Positions 34,789 to 45,291 are shown, counted from the stretch's first letter. The stretch is DNA of 64,000 nucleotides from Paludibacter sp. (GCA_028692715.1 JAQUWU010000026.1:1-64000), one strand, 5' to 3'. Numbers and translations: made by a program. Notes: generated from the sequence alone by a model not told the origin.

Positions 34789-36771
34789 TTATTGCTTGAT
34801 TATTTTAAAGACATTGATAGATTTTTCATACTTAATGATACAAAAATATAGTCCATTTGAGCATGATGACATATCAACTATTTGTTGATAATAAGAAGGT
34901 TGTTGATTTTTAATATCATACATACAAACCGATTTTCCATCTATCGACTTAACTTCAATTTTTACATCCGAAGGTTGTTTTAACTCATATTTCAATGTTG
35001 TTAAACCATTAGTTATGTTAGGAAAACAAAAAGCATTTGGTTTAGATTCAGAAACATTGTTGATACCTGTAGCATCATTTGTCACTACCCCTTTAATTGT
35101 CACTCCATACAAACAAATTGTTTTGCCGGTTGCTGCACCATTATACCACGGATATACGCGCAAATACAAACTTTGTTCGCCTTTTACTTCAATGATTTTA
35201 TTGTATGAAATCGGATACATGGTATTACCGGCGTTAGCAACATTTCGGTCGGCAATCATTTCAGATTCAGTAAATAATGAATCTTTTGCAGTATACACTT
35301 TAAATCGCATACCACTCCCTCCTGCTCCACCGGCATACATTCCGATCGAATCAATATTGAAAGTGGTTCCTTTTACAGCTGTAACACCAAACTGAATAAA
35401 CCGGTCATTGACAATATCAATTTCACCTGCCGGCCAGGCATTTCCATCAATTACATTTCGTTGCGTTTTTGGACTGGTCGTAACCAATCCATCAAACCAG
35501 GTTGTAGTAGCATTTGGCACTGCATAACTGGAAGTATACATTTTACTAAAAAACTCTGGAATTACAGTGATTGGACCTTCGGAAACATAGGACTGATCAG
35601 CAGAAAGCAACCAAAAAGCTTTTGCTGTTTGTCCACCTTCAAAAGCCACACATTCACCTTTTAATGTAACTGTTTTTGAGTTATTGCCATACGTAAATTC
35701 GAGATTTCCTTCACTTAAACCTACAGATTCAGGATTGTATTTTACATAAATATATGTTGCATTCAGATTTCCTAAAGTATAGTCAACTTGTATTGATGAA
35801 GAAAAAACACCGTTTTGTTGAGTTGAAACCGAAAAACCTGCAGGTGCTGTAATGTTTATGTTTCCAGTAGCCGGAACTAAATCCACTCCACTTATTGAAA
35901 TGGAACAAATAGAAGAAGTATTAACATAACATTTACCAAAATCATAACTTTTTTTGCTGATTAATAAGTCAGGATTTGCATTCAGATAATCTGTAAGTAT
36001 TCCCTGACGAATTAAATCCTGAACAGCTAATCGGGCATAAAGCGTTGCTCCATATTCACCCAAATGGGTTCCATCACCCACATTATAAATTAGTTCGGTC
36101 ACTTTTGCCTGACCATATTGTTCACAAGCCGCTTTTGTCAATAGAGTATGGTCTATCAGTGGAACATTCATATCTGTAGCTACTTTACGCATTGCTGCCG
36201 GATAATCAAGCGCCCGACCAATTGAATCTGTTCCAATATTGTGAGCTCCGGTTGATGAAATTGAGGTCCCTGTCCAACTGTTTCGGACTATTGGTGTTAG
36301 TAATATTGGAATTGCTCCCAACTCACGAACCTCATTTACATATTTAGTCAGATAAACGGTGTATAGTTCCCATGGATTAGTGCCAATACCGGAATAAATT
36401 AATCCATCTTGACTGCTTTGCCAACCTCCATCTTTTTCATCATTATGTCCAAACTGAATAATCACATAATCGCCTGCTTTAATTTGAGGTTTTACGGTAG
36501 GCCAAAAACGGTAATTTCCGTAGGAATCTTTTTCTTCGTAAAAAGTTTTAGAACTTGTCCCGCTTTTCGAACGGTTGTTCAAAACAGCACCATTCACAAT
36601 AAACTGAGAAAGCATTTGCGCCCAGCCTCTTTGTCCATTTGGGTTGGCAGTGGGATCTTCCGATTTTTGTTCCATGGTGGAATCACCAATGGTATGTATG
36701 GTGAGCTGTGCCTGATTATCAATTGTAAAAGACAATAATATCAGGATAAATGCTATAAATTTCTTTTCCAT
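34789..36771 (-). CDS. SGNH rhamnogalacturonan acetylesterase paralogue with T9SS domain
   Basis: A 660-residue secreted esterase with the same plan as the gene at 29444. It has a signal peptide, then an SGNH hydrolase (IHTIGDSTMEQK with S31, NRSKSGTSSKTFY, FGHNDEKDGG, GDGTHLGEYG). An Ig-like domain (KSYDFGKCYVNTSSICSISIS) follows, then the AWPAGEIDI/RFIQFGV/YLRVYPWY module, and a T9SS-like tail that ends in FKIIKQ. The catalytic domain differs enough from its paralogue to suggest different acetyl positions as targets. The gene lies 34 bp downstream of the second CE8 gene, so it belongs to the same transcript. Confidence 0.9.
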   Translation of the reverse strand: MEKKFIAFILILLSFTIDNQAQLTIHTIGDSTMEQKSEDPTANPNGQRGWAQMLSQFIVNGAVLNNRSKSGTSSKTFYEEKDSYGNYRFWPTVKPQIKAGDYVIIQFGHNDEKDGGWQSSQDGLIYSGIGTNPWELYTVYLTKYVNEVRELGAIPILLTPIVRNSWTGTSISSTGAHNIGTDSIGRALDYPAAMRKVATDMNVPLIDHTLLTKAACEQYGQAKVTELIYNVGDGTHLGEYGATLYARLAVQDLIRQGILTDYLNANPDLLISKKSYDFGKCYVNTSSICSISISGVDLVPATGNINITAPAGFSVSTQQNGVFSSSIQVDYTLGNLNATYIYVKYNPESVGLSEGNLEFTYGNNSKTVTLKGECVAFEGGQTAKAFWLLSADQSYVSEGPITVIPEFFSKMYTSSYAVPNATTTWFDGLVTTSPKTQRNVIDGNAWPAGEIDIVNDRFIQFGVTAVKGTTFNIDSIGMYAGGAGGSGMRFKVYTAKDSLFTESEMIADRNVANAGNTMYPISYNKIIEVKGEQSLYLRVYPWYNGAATGKTICLYGVTIKGVVTNDATGINNVSESKPNAFCFPNITNGLTTLKYELKQPSDVKIEVKSIDGKSVCMYDIKNQQPSYYQQIVDMSSCSNGLYFCIIKYEKSINVFKIIKQ

Positions 36772-36805
36772 TTTATAATTTCTTAACAGTATGAATTTAA
36801 TAAAG

Positions 36806-39800
36806 TTATTTTTTTAATACTTTAAAAACATCAACTCCCTGCGAAGTTTTTACCAAAACTAACAAATTCTGATTTACTATAATATTGTAACTTCCTGAAA
36901 TATTTTTCTTATTCTGAATCGGAACTCCATTGAAATTATATATTTTAATGGATGAATTTTCAGGCAGATTAGCAATTTCCAGCTTATTATTCTTTTGAGA
37001 AATTTTAAGTTCTGAATTATTTAAGATGTTTTTCACTGAGGTTCCAACCAACTGAACTGGGTTTGAAGCAGCACTTAAAGCCCCAGATTCTGATACTGCA
37101 ATAACTTTCGCAGTACCACTTGTAGTTGCATCATAACTATTGTCAGTGGTCTGAGCCACAATTTCGCCATTAATGGAAACCAAATAACAAATTGCATAAT
37201 CAACAGTATTCCACAAAATAGTTTTCTCATTTACATTTAATATTGGAGCTTCTGTAGCTTCCGTTTTAATTCTGGGATCCCAACTATCAGTACCCGAAGT
37301 AACATTTTCATAGGTATATTGAGCAGCCTCTTCGTCGGTAAACGAATTTTTAGCTGTACCGGTTACCGTTGAAGTCACATTCCCATTGGCATCTTTCACA
37401 TCATATTGATAGTTGGAAATTCGTTGACTCAAATCCATTGGATTACCATCGGCATCCATTGTATTATAGTCGGCAAAAATGGCCGGAATTCCACCCATAG
37501 TATACCACCAACCAACCGGGTAAATGCCAATTTTGCAGATAGTATTGAAAAATGATGTTTTGGGTGCTTCGTGCCATGGACGGCCAAAATAAGTTACAAC
37601 TCCGGCTTTACCATCGATGGTGCAATTGCTGAAAACATAACCCCACTTGGTTCCTAACGGATGATTTGGTGCTACGATATATCCTCCTGTTGGTCGTGTG
37701 CAGTAAATGGTACATTTATCAAAAAAGAAATCTCCCTGTCCGTAAATAAAATCTACTGCTCCTTCTATTTTACAATTAGTCATATATCCACGGTTTGCCA
37801 TACCGCTTCCAGTCATATAAGTATCCTGATAACTTCGCATCCAACAGTTTTTAAAAACTATTTTATCATTATTGGTGAAAACTGCTAAAGCCTGAGGCCC
37901 TGCTTGAGCTGTATAACCATAACTATTGCTAAAGGTGATGTTTTCAAAATAACAGTTGGCTGATTTAATTACTACTGAAGCTCCGGGATCAATACTGTAA
38001 ACTATAATATTTGGATCTCCATTAGAGCCACACAAGCGGTTATCTTCAATTACAACACTATCACGAAATTGACCAATCATATGAATAAAAGGCTTATTTA
38101 GAGGAATATCCACATGCCCTGAATAGACTCCGTTTTTTATTAATATCAAATAAGGCGATGAGGAATTTACTGGAGCAGCATCAATTGCAGCCTGGACAGA
38201 AGTGAAATCACCTGAACCATCTTTGGCAATAACAGCATCAAAAACTTTAGCTATTGGTTGTGGCCTATTCATAGTTCTGAAATGAATAGTAGTACCGGAA
38301 TAAACATTTCCTGACAAATCTGTAAGAGCACCTGCGGGAATACTAAAAGTATAATCGGTATTGTAAGAAAGTTTACTATAAGCAAATGTTACAGTTTTCG
38401 ATCCAAATGAAGGAGTTAAAGCGGTTGAACCAAGTGTGCAATCACCTGTACCAACTTTCAGCTTTTCATCAAAAGTGAGAACAATGGAACCATTTGCCGA
38501 TGCATTGGTTGCATTTTCAGCAGGAACAGTAGTAATAAGTGTTGGGGCTGTTAAATCGTTTACAATTTCTTTATCGGCATAAACATATATATTGGTAATT
38601 GCAGTGCCATCCACATCCACTTCATTCCCTAAAAGTGGAGAACTATTTGTATCGGCGATCCAACGAATATAAATTTTTGATACATTTTCGGCTTCAACAG
38701 GTAAAGTTTCGTTCAGTTCAGCCCAACCGGAACCATAAATCAAAGAAATATCCACATCTTTCAGTTTCGTAAAGTTTTCACCATCCGTTGAGTAAAATAA
38801 CTGTATAACCGGATACATATGGTAAGAACCACTCAACATTGATTTTAATTGAATATTTTTATAACCGACTGTTGAGAACGAAGCCTGATAATAACGTGGT
38901 GTGGCAAAGTTTGCAGCAGGTGTCCACATTTGAATACAGGAATAGGATGGAGAGAAACTTCCCGGGCGAGCAAGCCAGCTGGCAGTAGATCCATCGGAGT
39001 TTTTTAACGAGAATAATCCGGTATTGGTTGTTTCTGAAAAATAATCTGCCTGACGTTCCGAATTTGGTGTTTGCGCTTTAAAATCCCAACCGACAATAAA
39101 TGGTATTTCATCGAAAGTAGCGGTGAAATTTTTATCAGCATCCACCAGAATCGTTTTGGAAATATCTGTGGTTTGATCATCCCAATTCAGAAAATTACAA
39201 ACTGCATTGGGAACTGCCGTCATGCTAACAATTGTTCCTGTTTCATATTTTCCATTGTTTGGCATTGGATTTAATGATACATTTCCCCATTGACTTCCAT
39301 TTATGTCAACAGTAAAATTATATGTTGTAATTGGATCGAAAACAGCTTTAAGGCTTGTATTGGCAGTAAGTGTAAATGTATATGGATTGGCAGTTGAAAC
39401 GACAGCATCGGTATTGGCATCACGCCATTCTTTAAACTGATATCCAAAATTTCGATTAGCAGTTAATGTTATGTCAGTTCCATCATCAAACTGAGTACCA
39501 ATTGGAGCTGTAACAATTGAACCTGCTTCAGTTGGAAAAACGGAACTGCTAATTGAATAGGATGCTACATCAATGATTGTACCGGTTAAAGTGCCTGTTA
39601 AAGTTATATTACTTAAGCCGACTTGCTTTGTATTCCCTAAACTATAGATGTACAAATAGAGAGTGCAATCACCATTTGAAGCAGGAATATTTACAGTTGA
39701 AAGATCATAAAGAGCATGTGTTCCATCACCCGAATCATTTCTGGCAGGCGAAAGTGCTGTTGCAATGGTGGTTAATGTACCATCAGCCGATTTCCAGATA

Positions 39801-40216
39801 ACATTAATTAATCCTCCACTTGTACCATACCGCATACAATCGAATGATACTTGTTTTGGAGTAAAACTAAGTCCGGTTTTTGGTCTTATATGAAAACCCA
39901 CAAAGTCGTTTTCTGTAACCGAATTATTTTGTACTGTTGGCTGAAACCTTGTGTAAGTTACACTGTAATTTGTTGAAATATCTTTAAATGCCAGATTCGA
40001 GCCTTTATCCACCCAATTCAAACTGTAGTACCCTTCGGTTTCAGTTGAATAAGTTGCTAATTGTCCTTCCCCTCCTACATTGAATGGCCAAGTCACAACA
40101 GAACTTTCACTTATTGTTTCAATTTTTGAAACATTTTTTATTGCCTGTATATTTGTGCTCAAAGTGATAAAAAATTGAACAGCAAATAAAATTTTAATAA
40201 TCTTATTGTTTTTCAT
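36806..40216 (-). CDS. multidomain CE8 pectin methylesterase paralogue with T9SS domain
   Basis: A 1136-residue secreted protein. Order: signal peptide, an N-terminal ~190-residue beta-sandwich (VTWPFNVGGEGQLATYSTE...), InlB-like repeats, the FIVGWDF-type module (~375-555), a Big_5 Ig domain, a CE8 beta-helix (~665-1000) and a T9SS-like tail. Catalytic motifs are complete: AGPQALAVF (oxyanion Gln), YQDTYMTG (Gln, Asp), GAVDFIYGQGDFFF (Asp) and FGRPW (Arg). The complete set contrasts with the paralogue at 26068. Its product removes methyl esters from homogalacturonan. It lies between the GH3 gene (45 bp upstream) and an acetylesterase gene (34 bp downstream). Confidence 0.92.
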   Translation of the reverse strand: MKNNKIIKILFAVQFFITLSTNIQAIKNVSKIETISESSVVTWPFNVGGEGQLATYSTETEGYYSLNWVDKGSNLAFKDISTNYSVTYTRFQPTVQNNSVTENDFVGFHIRPKTGLSFTPKQVSFDCMRYGTSGGLINVIWKSADGTLTTIATALSPARNDSGDGTHALYDLSTVNIPASNGDCTLYLYIYSLGNTKQVGLSNITLTGTLTGTIIDVASYSISSSVFPTEAGSIVTAPIGTQFDDGTDITLTANRNFGYQFKEWRDANTDAVVSTANPYTFTLTANTSLKAVFDPITTYNFTVDINGSQWGNVSLNPMPNNGKYETGTIVSMTAVPNAVCNFLNWDDQTTDISKTILVDADKNFTATFDEIPFIVGWDFKAQTPNSERQADYFSETTNTGLFSLKNSDGSTASWLARPGSFSPSYSCIQMWTPAANFATPRYYQASFSTVGYKNIQLKSMLSGSYHMYPVIQLFYSTDGENFTKLKDVDISLIYGSGWAELNETLPVEAENVSKIYIRWIADTNSSPLLGNEVDVDGTAITNIYVYADKEIVNDLTAPTLITTVPAENATNASANGSIVLTFDEKLKVGTGDCTLGSTALTPSFGSKTVTFAYSKLSYNTDYTFSIPAGALTDLSGNVYSGTTIHFRTMNRPQPIAKVFDAVIAKDGSGDFTSVQAAIDAAPVNSSSPYLILIKNGVYSGHVDIPLNKPFIHMIGQFRDSVVIEDNRLCGSNGDPNIIVYSIDPGASVVIKSANCYFENITFSNSYGYTAQAGPQALAVFTNNDKIVFKNCWMRSYQDTYMTGSGMANRGYMTNCKIEGAVDFIYGQGDFFFDKCTIYCTRPTGGYIVAPNHPLGTKWGYVFSNCTIDGKAGVVTYFGRPWHEAPKTSFFNTICKIGIYPVGWWYTMGGIPAIFADYNTMDADGNPMDLSQRISNYQYDVKDANGNVTSTVTGTAKNSFTDEEAAQYTYENVTSGTDSWDPRIKTEATEAPILNVNEKTILWNTVDYAICYLVSINGEIVAQTTDNSYDATTSGTAKVIAVSESGALSAASNPVQLVGTSVKNILNNSELKISQKNNKLEIANLPENSSIKIYNFNGVPIQNKKNISGSYNIIVNQNLLVLVKTSQGVDVFKVLKK

Positions 40217-40261
40217 ATTCTCAGTGTATTAATAAATCAATTAACAATATTTTGTTGAATT

Positions 40262-43200
40262 TTATTTTAATAAGCTCAATAGAGTTGACTTGCTATAATT
40301 ATCCGTTGTAAATTTCACAATATAAATTCCCTGTTGCATTTTTTCAGATGTAGTATTCACACATAATTCATTTGTTCCTGATTGTTTTTTTTGCAAAATA
40401 GATTTGAATAATTTTCCTTCTGATGAAAACATATCAATTTTTACATCCTGAGTTGTTGGTAAATTATAATTTATCTGAAATCCATTTTTTGCAGGATTTG
40501 GAAATATTTTCAAATTATACATCTGGTTTTCAATAGGCTCATTCAATCCATTTGCATCCGCATCTTCTGAAAAACTAAACCAGTTCATTTTTAAGCCTGT
40601 TGTACTTCCGCCTTTAAATACAAGATAAATATCGTGAACGCCACTAATAGCACTTACATTACTGGAATCAGTAGTATAAATTGATAAATCACCCGTATTC
40701 TTAAAATTCAACGTTCCTAGGACTGTACCAGTCAATTTGTCTAAAATAATGTCCACTGTACAATTATTCAACATGGAAGCATAACGTGCTTTAAACTGTA
40801 GAGCACTTTTATCAAAATTCAGGTTTTTGAATACTATATTGCTATTATTTATCAGTGAATCAATACATAATCCACCTTCACTACAAGATTTGATTGCAAC
40901 AGTAGCTGTTTTATTTTCATAATCTTCTGTTTCAATAATTGAATAAGGAATTTGACGGTAAGTTGTTGAAACTGTTCCTGCTGTAGCATTCACTGAAGTA
41001 TTTAACCGAATATCCTGTGATGAACTTCCAATATAGATATTTACCGGACCTCCTTCCACTTTGAAAGTTCTGGAAGTTTCATCATAATATTGCAAATCTT
41101 CGTATTTCAGTACAAATCGTATTATCTTAGTTTCTCCGGGTTGAAGTGTCACACGACTAAATCCTTTTAATTGTTTCATTGGACGTACCAACGTGGAAGG
41201 AATATTGATATACATTTGAGCCACTTCATCTCCAGCTACGGAACCTGAATTCCGTACATCAACATTCACTATTACAGAATCGCCTAAGCTGAGCGTCTGA
41301 GAGTTCGAGATTAGATTAGAATATTCAAAAGTTGTATAACTTAAACCATAACCGAATGGATAAAGAGGTGTACCTTTAAAATACATGTAAGTACGATTAT
41401 TCTTAATATCGTAATCGTATTTTGTCGGTAAATCTGTTGTTGATTTATACCATGTAGAAGCTAATTTACCACCGGGATTGTAATCACCAAATAGTACATC
41501 GGCAATAGCAGTTCCCTGTGCTTGTCCACCAAACCAAGCTGATATAATTGCCGGCAAGTTATCCTGTTCCCAGTTTACGGCTAATGAAAAACCATTAACA
41601 AGCACAAGTACCATATTCGGATTTGCAGCATAAACTGCTTTAATCATTTGCTCTTGTCCTCCCGGCAAGCCAATTGCTGCACGGTCACTTCCTTCACCTC
41701 CGGTACTCATGTCGGTTCCACATACCATTACTACAATTTGAGCTTTCTTAGCAGTTGCCACTGCTTCATCTGTATCTGCTTGTGTATAGACTCCGTTCAC
41801 ACTCGATCCAAGAGCGTAGTAGATTGTTTTTGTTCCATTAGTAAAACTGGTATCCGTTGTTGTTAAATCCGCACTATTATAGAATTTAAACCAATTCAGG
41901 TTAAACAAATACCCGGTTGCCGCACCAGTGAACTTTAGATATATTTTATGTTTACCTGTCAAGCCAGTTACATCTGCTGACACAGTTGTCCATGTTTGCC
42001 AGGCTCCTGTACCGGCTATCGTGGCTGTACAAACAATTGTTCCGTTTGTCGGGTTATCAAGTAATACCTGAATAACACCACCGGCAGTAGCACTTGCTAC
42101 GCGAAAATTAATCTTGTTAATATTATTTGGAAAAGTGATTGAATCAAATCCAACATAGGTATTATTTTTTATGTAACCTATTTCTGAACCTCCTTCAACG
42201 CAGGCTTCTATTTTGGGACCTCCCGATAGCGTGGTAGCCGTTTCAGCTTCAATAATGCCATCAGAAACATCAATGCCAAGTTTAGTGGCAATACCTGAAT
42301 AAGGGCTTATACTAACTGCTGGAGAGCCACTATAGTCTCCTAATTGAACAGCTTTGCCATTTGGTCCGATAACTGCAATGGATTTAATTGTGTCTAATCT
42401 TAGGGGTAAAAATGAATTCTGATTTTTTAATAATACAATGGATTTTTGAGCTGCTAATACAGCTAAATCGCGATGTTCCTGACAATCCAGTTTCGATGCA
42501 GGAATTGAAGAATAAGGAACTGATGAAGGAGAATCGAATTCACCCAATAAAAAACGGGCTTTAAAAACTCTTACCAATGCAGTATCAAGATCTGCTTCTT
42601 TCAGTAAGTTTTTGTTTATTGCATCATTGGTATAATTCTGGTAAGTATATTGACAATTCAAATCAGTACCGCCTCTTAACGAAACTGTAGTTCCATCCGT
42701 GGGGGTAGGAACATATTTGTGATTTACACTTACGTCAGAAACTGCATCACAATCGGAAACCACAAAACCATTAAAGCCCCATTCGTTCCGTAGAATATTT
42801 ATGAGTAATGTTCTGTTGGCTGGACAAGGGACACCATTTACGGCATTGTACGCACTCATAATAGAATAAACTTTTCCTTCCTGAACACATTCTTTGAAAA
42901 CAGGTAAAAAATATTCACGTAAACTTCGTTCATCTACATTAGAGGAAGTGCTTGTTCGGCCCTGTTCCACATTGTTCAACGCAAAATGTTTTGCAGTTGC
43001 CACAGTTTTTAGGTATTTGGGATCATTTCCCTGCAAAGCTTTTATAAAATTTACGGCTAACCGACCAGCCAAATAAGTATCTTCTCCAAAATTTTCTTCT
43101 TCACGTCCCCAGCGAGGATCACGGTCCATATTAACTACAGGACACCAATAGGTTAATCCCAGTCCGTCGGTATTGTTTTTTACCCTGGCTTCGTCCGAAA

Positions 43201-43582
43201 TAACGGTGGCAATATTATAAATCAGGGTAGGATCCCAACTTGCAGCTAAACCGTAAGGCTGTGGAAAAGAGGTGGCCAAACCTTGTCGTGCGACACCATG
43301 AAGTCCTTCTGTCCAATAATTATAACTTTTTACGCCTAATCGACTAATTGCCGTTGATTTATGACCGAGTTGGGAAATTTTTTCTGGCAGGGTCATTTTT
43401 GAAACCAAGTCTTTTGCTCTTACATTTACCGGTAAATTTGTATCCTGATAAGGTTCAATAGCATTTAATGTGCTAAATATAAAAAAAAGCAGTATTGTTA
43501 AAATGGGTAAAAAGTGTGTTTTTTTCACGATATTATTATTAGATATTTTGCTATAATTTTTTCTCTGCAATAGATTTTTCAA
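40262..43582 (-). CDS. GH3 glycosidase with CBM6-like domains and T9SS domain
   Basis: A 1106-residue secreted enzyme. The GH3 barrel has KHF (198-200) and nucleophile D277 (GFVVSDCDA). A CBM6-like beta-sandwich (IIEAETATTLSGG ... YLFNLNWFKFY) is inserted at the start of the second catalytic domain. The second domain then resumes with the GGEGSDR motif holding the acid/base Glu. An FnIII-like domain, a second CBM6-like domain (SIIETEDYENKTATVAIKSCSEGG) and a T9SS domain (LKIFPNPAKNGFQIN) follow. The family fits a beta-xylosidase/beta-glucosidase type; the exact sugar is unknown. The ATG at 43582 overlaps the GH28 gene by 32 bp. A GTG at 43528 would avoid the overlap and give a cleaner signal peptide, so the start is uncertain. 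Confidence 0.9.
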   Translation of the reverse strand: MKNLLQRKNYSKISNNNIVKKTHFLPILTILLFFIFSTLNAIEPYQDTNLPVNVRAKDLVSKMTLPEKISQLGHKSTAISRLGVKSYNYWTEGLHGVARQGLATSFPQPYGLAASWDPTLIYNIATVISDEARVKNNTDGLGLTYWCPVVNMDRDPRWGREEENFGEDTYLAGRLAVNFIKALQGNDPKYLKTVATAKHFALNNVEQGRTSTSSNVDERSLREYFLPVFKECVQEGKVYSIMSAYNAVNGVPCPANRTLLINILRNEWGFNGFVVSDCDAVSDVSVNHKYVPTPTDGTTVSLRGGTDLNCQYTYQNYTNDAINKNLLKEADLDTALVRVFKARFLLGEFDSPSSVPYSSIPASKLDCQEHRDLAVLAAQKSIVLLKNQNSFLPLRLDTIKSIAVIGPNGKAVQLGDYSGSPAVSISPYSGIATKLGIDVSDGIIEAETATTLSGGPKIEACVEGGSEIGYIKNNTYVGFDSITFPNNINKINFRVASATAGGVIQVLLDNPTNGTIVCTATIAGTGAWQTWTTVSADVTGLTGKHKIYLKFTGAATGYLFNLNWFKFYNSADLTTTDTSFTNGTKTIYYALGSSVNGVYTQADTDEAVATAKKAQIVVMVCGTDMSTGGEGSDRAAIGLPGGQEQMIKAVYAANPNMVLVLVNGFSLAVNWEQDNLPAIISAWFGGQAQGTAIADVLFGDYNPGGKLASTWYKSTTDLPTKYDYDIKNNRTYMYFKGTPLYPFGYGLSYTTFEYSNLISNSQTLSLGDSVIVNVDVRNSGSVAGDEVAQMYINIPSTLVRPMKQLKGFSRVTLQPGETKIIRFVLKYEDLQYYDETSRTFKVEGGPVNIYIGSSSQDIRLNTSVNATAGTVSTTYRQIPYSIIETEDYENKTATVAIKSCSEGGLCIDSLINNSNIVFKNLNFDKSALQFKARYASMLNNCTVDIILDKLTGTVLGTLNFKNTGDLSIYTTDSSNVSAISGVHDIYLVFKGGSTTGLKMNWFSFSEDADANGLNEPIENQMYNLKIFPNPAKNGFQINYNLPTTQDVKIDMFSSEGKLFKSILQKKQSGTNELCVNTTSEKMQQGIYIVKFTTDNYSKSTLLSLLK

Positions 43583-45188
43583 TTTCTATGTTTTTTGAAT
43601 TTTCTCCTGAAATTTGAACAGGGTTTATAATTCCTTCGGGATAAATAAAATTATTAGCTTTTAAATTTTTTACATTATTCAAGATGAGTGCAGGTCCATT
43701 TTTGGGAATTATTTCAATATTTTTTAGAATAACGCCATCCGATTCAGACAATTCAGCTCCATACTCTGCAGATATTTTACTGTTTGATACATGGATATTT
43801 TGTATATTCATTTCGGGCAGACCATTGAAAAACATAGCTCTACGTGCATTTCTTGAAATTATTCCATTTACAAAAATATTTTTGAAAACCGGTGTAGTTT
43901 CATTTGCAATCATAATTTCAGGTTTAGGTTTATTCTCATCACCATCTTCAAGTAATTCACTCGCTGATTTTCCTCCGTAATATAAATCGAACAAGAAAGA
44001 ATCGGTCACAATATCGAACATACTAATATTATTAATATAAATATTTTCGACCACACCTCCACGTCCGCGAGTACTTTTAAAACGCAATCCAACGTCTGTA
44101 CCCAAAAACTGGCAGTTTGATACAGAAACATTTCGAACTCCACCTGACATTTCACTCCCAACCACAAAACCTCCATGACCTTTAAAAACTTTACAGTTAT
44201 CAACAATTACGTTTTCTGTGGCTCGTCCTCTTTTTCTTCCTTCAGCATCTTTCCCCGATTTCAGGCAAATCGCATCGTCACCTACATCTAAAGTTGAGTT
44301 TATAATAATAGCATTTTTACAGGATTCAAGATCTAGTCCATCTCCATTTTGAGCAAAAGATGGATTCCTGATAAATACATTATCTATAATTATATTTTCG
44401 CACATTAAAGGATGAATATTCCAACTGGGTGAATTCTCAAACAAAATGCCCTGAAGAAGAAGGTTTTTACATTCAATGAAACTAACCATCACCGGACGTA
44501 GAAAATCTTTAATAGAATCCCACTGTTCATCTGTCAAATCGACTTTCGGTGCATCATTAGTTGCTTCAGATAGCATTTCTCCATTTAATGCTTTTTGAGA
44601 TGGCAGCCAATAGTCTAGTGCTTTTAAAACTCCACCTGAATTCACTACATTTTTCCAATAACTCTCTGTAACTTTTCCCTTTTTCAATGGACGCCAAACC
44701 TGTCCCGACCCGTTTAATGTTCCATTTCCGGTAATAGCAACATTTATTAAATTTCTCCCTGAAATAGGGGACTGGCAACGACGTGTATCCTCACCTTCAA
44801 ACGATGTTTTAACAAGAGGATAATCGTTAAAGTCACTGGAAAAAAGAATTAAAGCACCATTATCTAAATGAAGATTTATATTTGATTTGAATTCAATCGG
44901 ACCAGTGTACCAAACTCCAAAGGGCACAATTAGCGTACCACCACCTTTTGACGATAGCAAATTCATAGCCTTTGAAAATGCTTTTGTATTTAGCGTCGTA
45001 CCATCGCCAATACCGCCACAATCAATAATCGACAGGGTAGTTGGTGGAAATTTGGGCTCACTAATTTTCTCCATATTAAATGGTAGATTCTTATAGAGAT
45101 ATTCGTATTTATAATTTTCAGCTTCCAGTTTGAATGTAATTCCGGTTAGAAGAATATACAATGTTACAATCGGAAATAATCGTTTCAT
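43551..45188 (-). CDS. GH28 polygalacturonase
   Basis: A 545-residue exported enzyme with a signal peptide (FPIVTLYILLTGITFKLEA) and a parallel beta-helix of family GH28. Motifs of the active site are NGDGLDLES (~279-287), LDVGDDAICLKSGKD (~295-310, catalytic Asp pair), GHGGFVVGSEMSGG (~336, His) and LRFKSTRGRGG (~370, substrate Arg/Lys). The long insertion before the first motif (about residues 195-225) is common in exo-acting members. It hydrolyses de-esterified homogalacturonan. No T9SS tail is present, so it may act in the periplasm. It is the first gene of the minus-strand cluster, divergent from the HTCS. Confidence 0.95.
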   Translation of the reverse strand: MKRLFPIVTLYILLTGITFKLEAENYKYEYLYKNLPFNMEKISEPKFPPTTLSIIDCGGIGDGTTLNTKAFSKAMNLLSSKGGGTLIVPFGVWYTGPIEFKSNINLHLDNGALILFSSDFNDYPLVKTSFEGEDTRRCQSPISGRNLINVAITGNGTLNGSGQVWRPLKKGKVTESYWKNVVNSGGVLKALDYWLPSQKALNGEMLSEATNDAPKVDLTDEQWDSIKDFLRPVMVSFIECKNLLLQGILFENSPSWNIHPLMCENIIIDNVFIRNPSFAQNGDGLDLESCKNAIIINSTLDVGDDAICLKSGKDAEGRKRGRATENVIVDNCKVFKGHGGFVVGSEMSGGVRNVSVSNCQFLGTDVGLRFKSTRGRGGVVENIYINNISMFDIVTDSFLFDLYYGGKSASELLEDGDENKPKPEIMIANETTPVFKNIFVNGIISRNARRAMFFNGLPEMNIQNIHVSNSKISAEYGAELSESDGVILKNIEIIPKNGPALILNNVKNLKANNFIYPEGIINPVQISGENSKNIEIEKSIAEKKL

Positions 45189-45291
45189 AAAGAGTTAAAT
45201 TATTTTGTTAGCAGTATTTTGATGTGAATAAATTTAGTCTCCGGAATTATTATTTATTGGTATTCATTTCATAACTATGATAAAATAAAAT

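Noticed and set aside
23540-45188. A wholly new enzymatic system
   Set aside because: Most genes belong to known CAZyme families for pectin. Novelty is limited to the accessory modules, the unassigned beta-helix protein and the organisation, reported separately.
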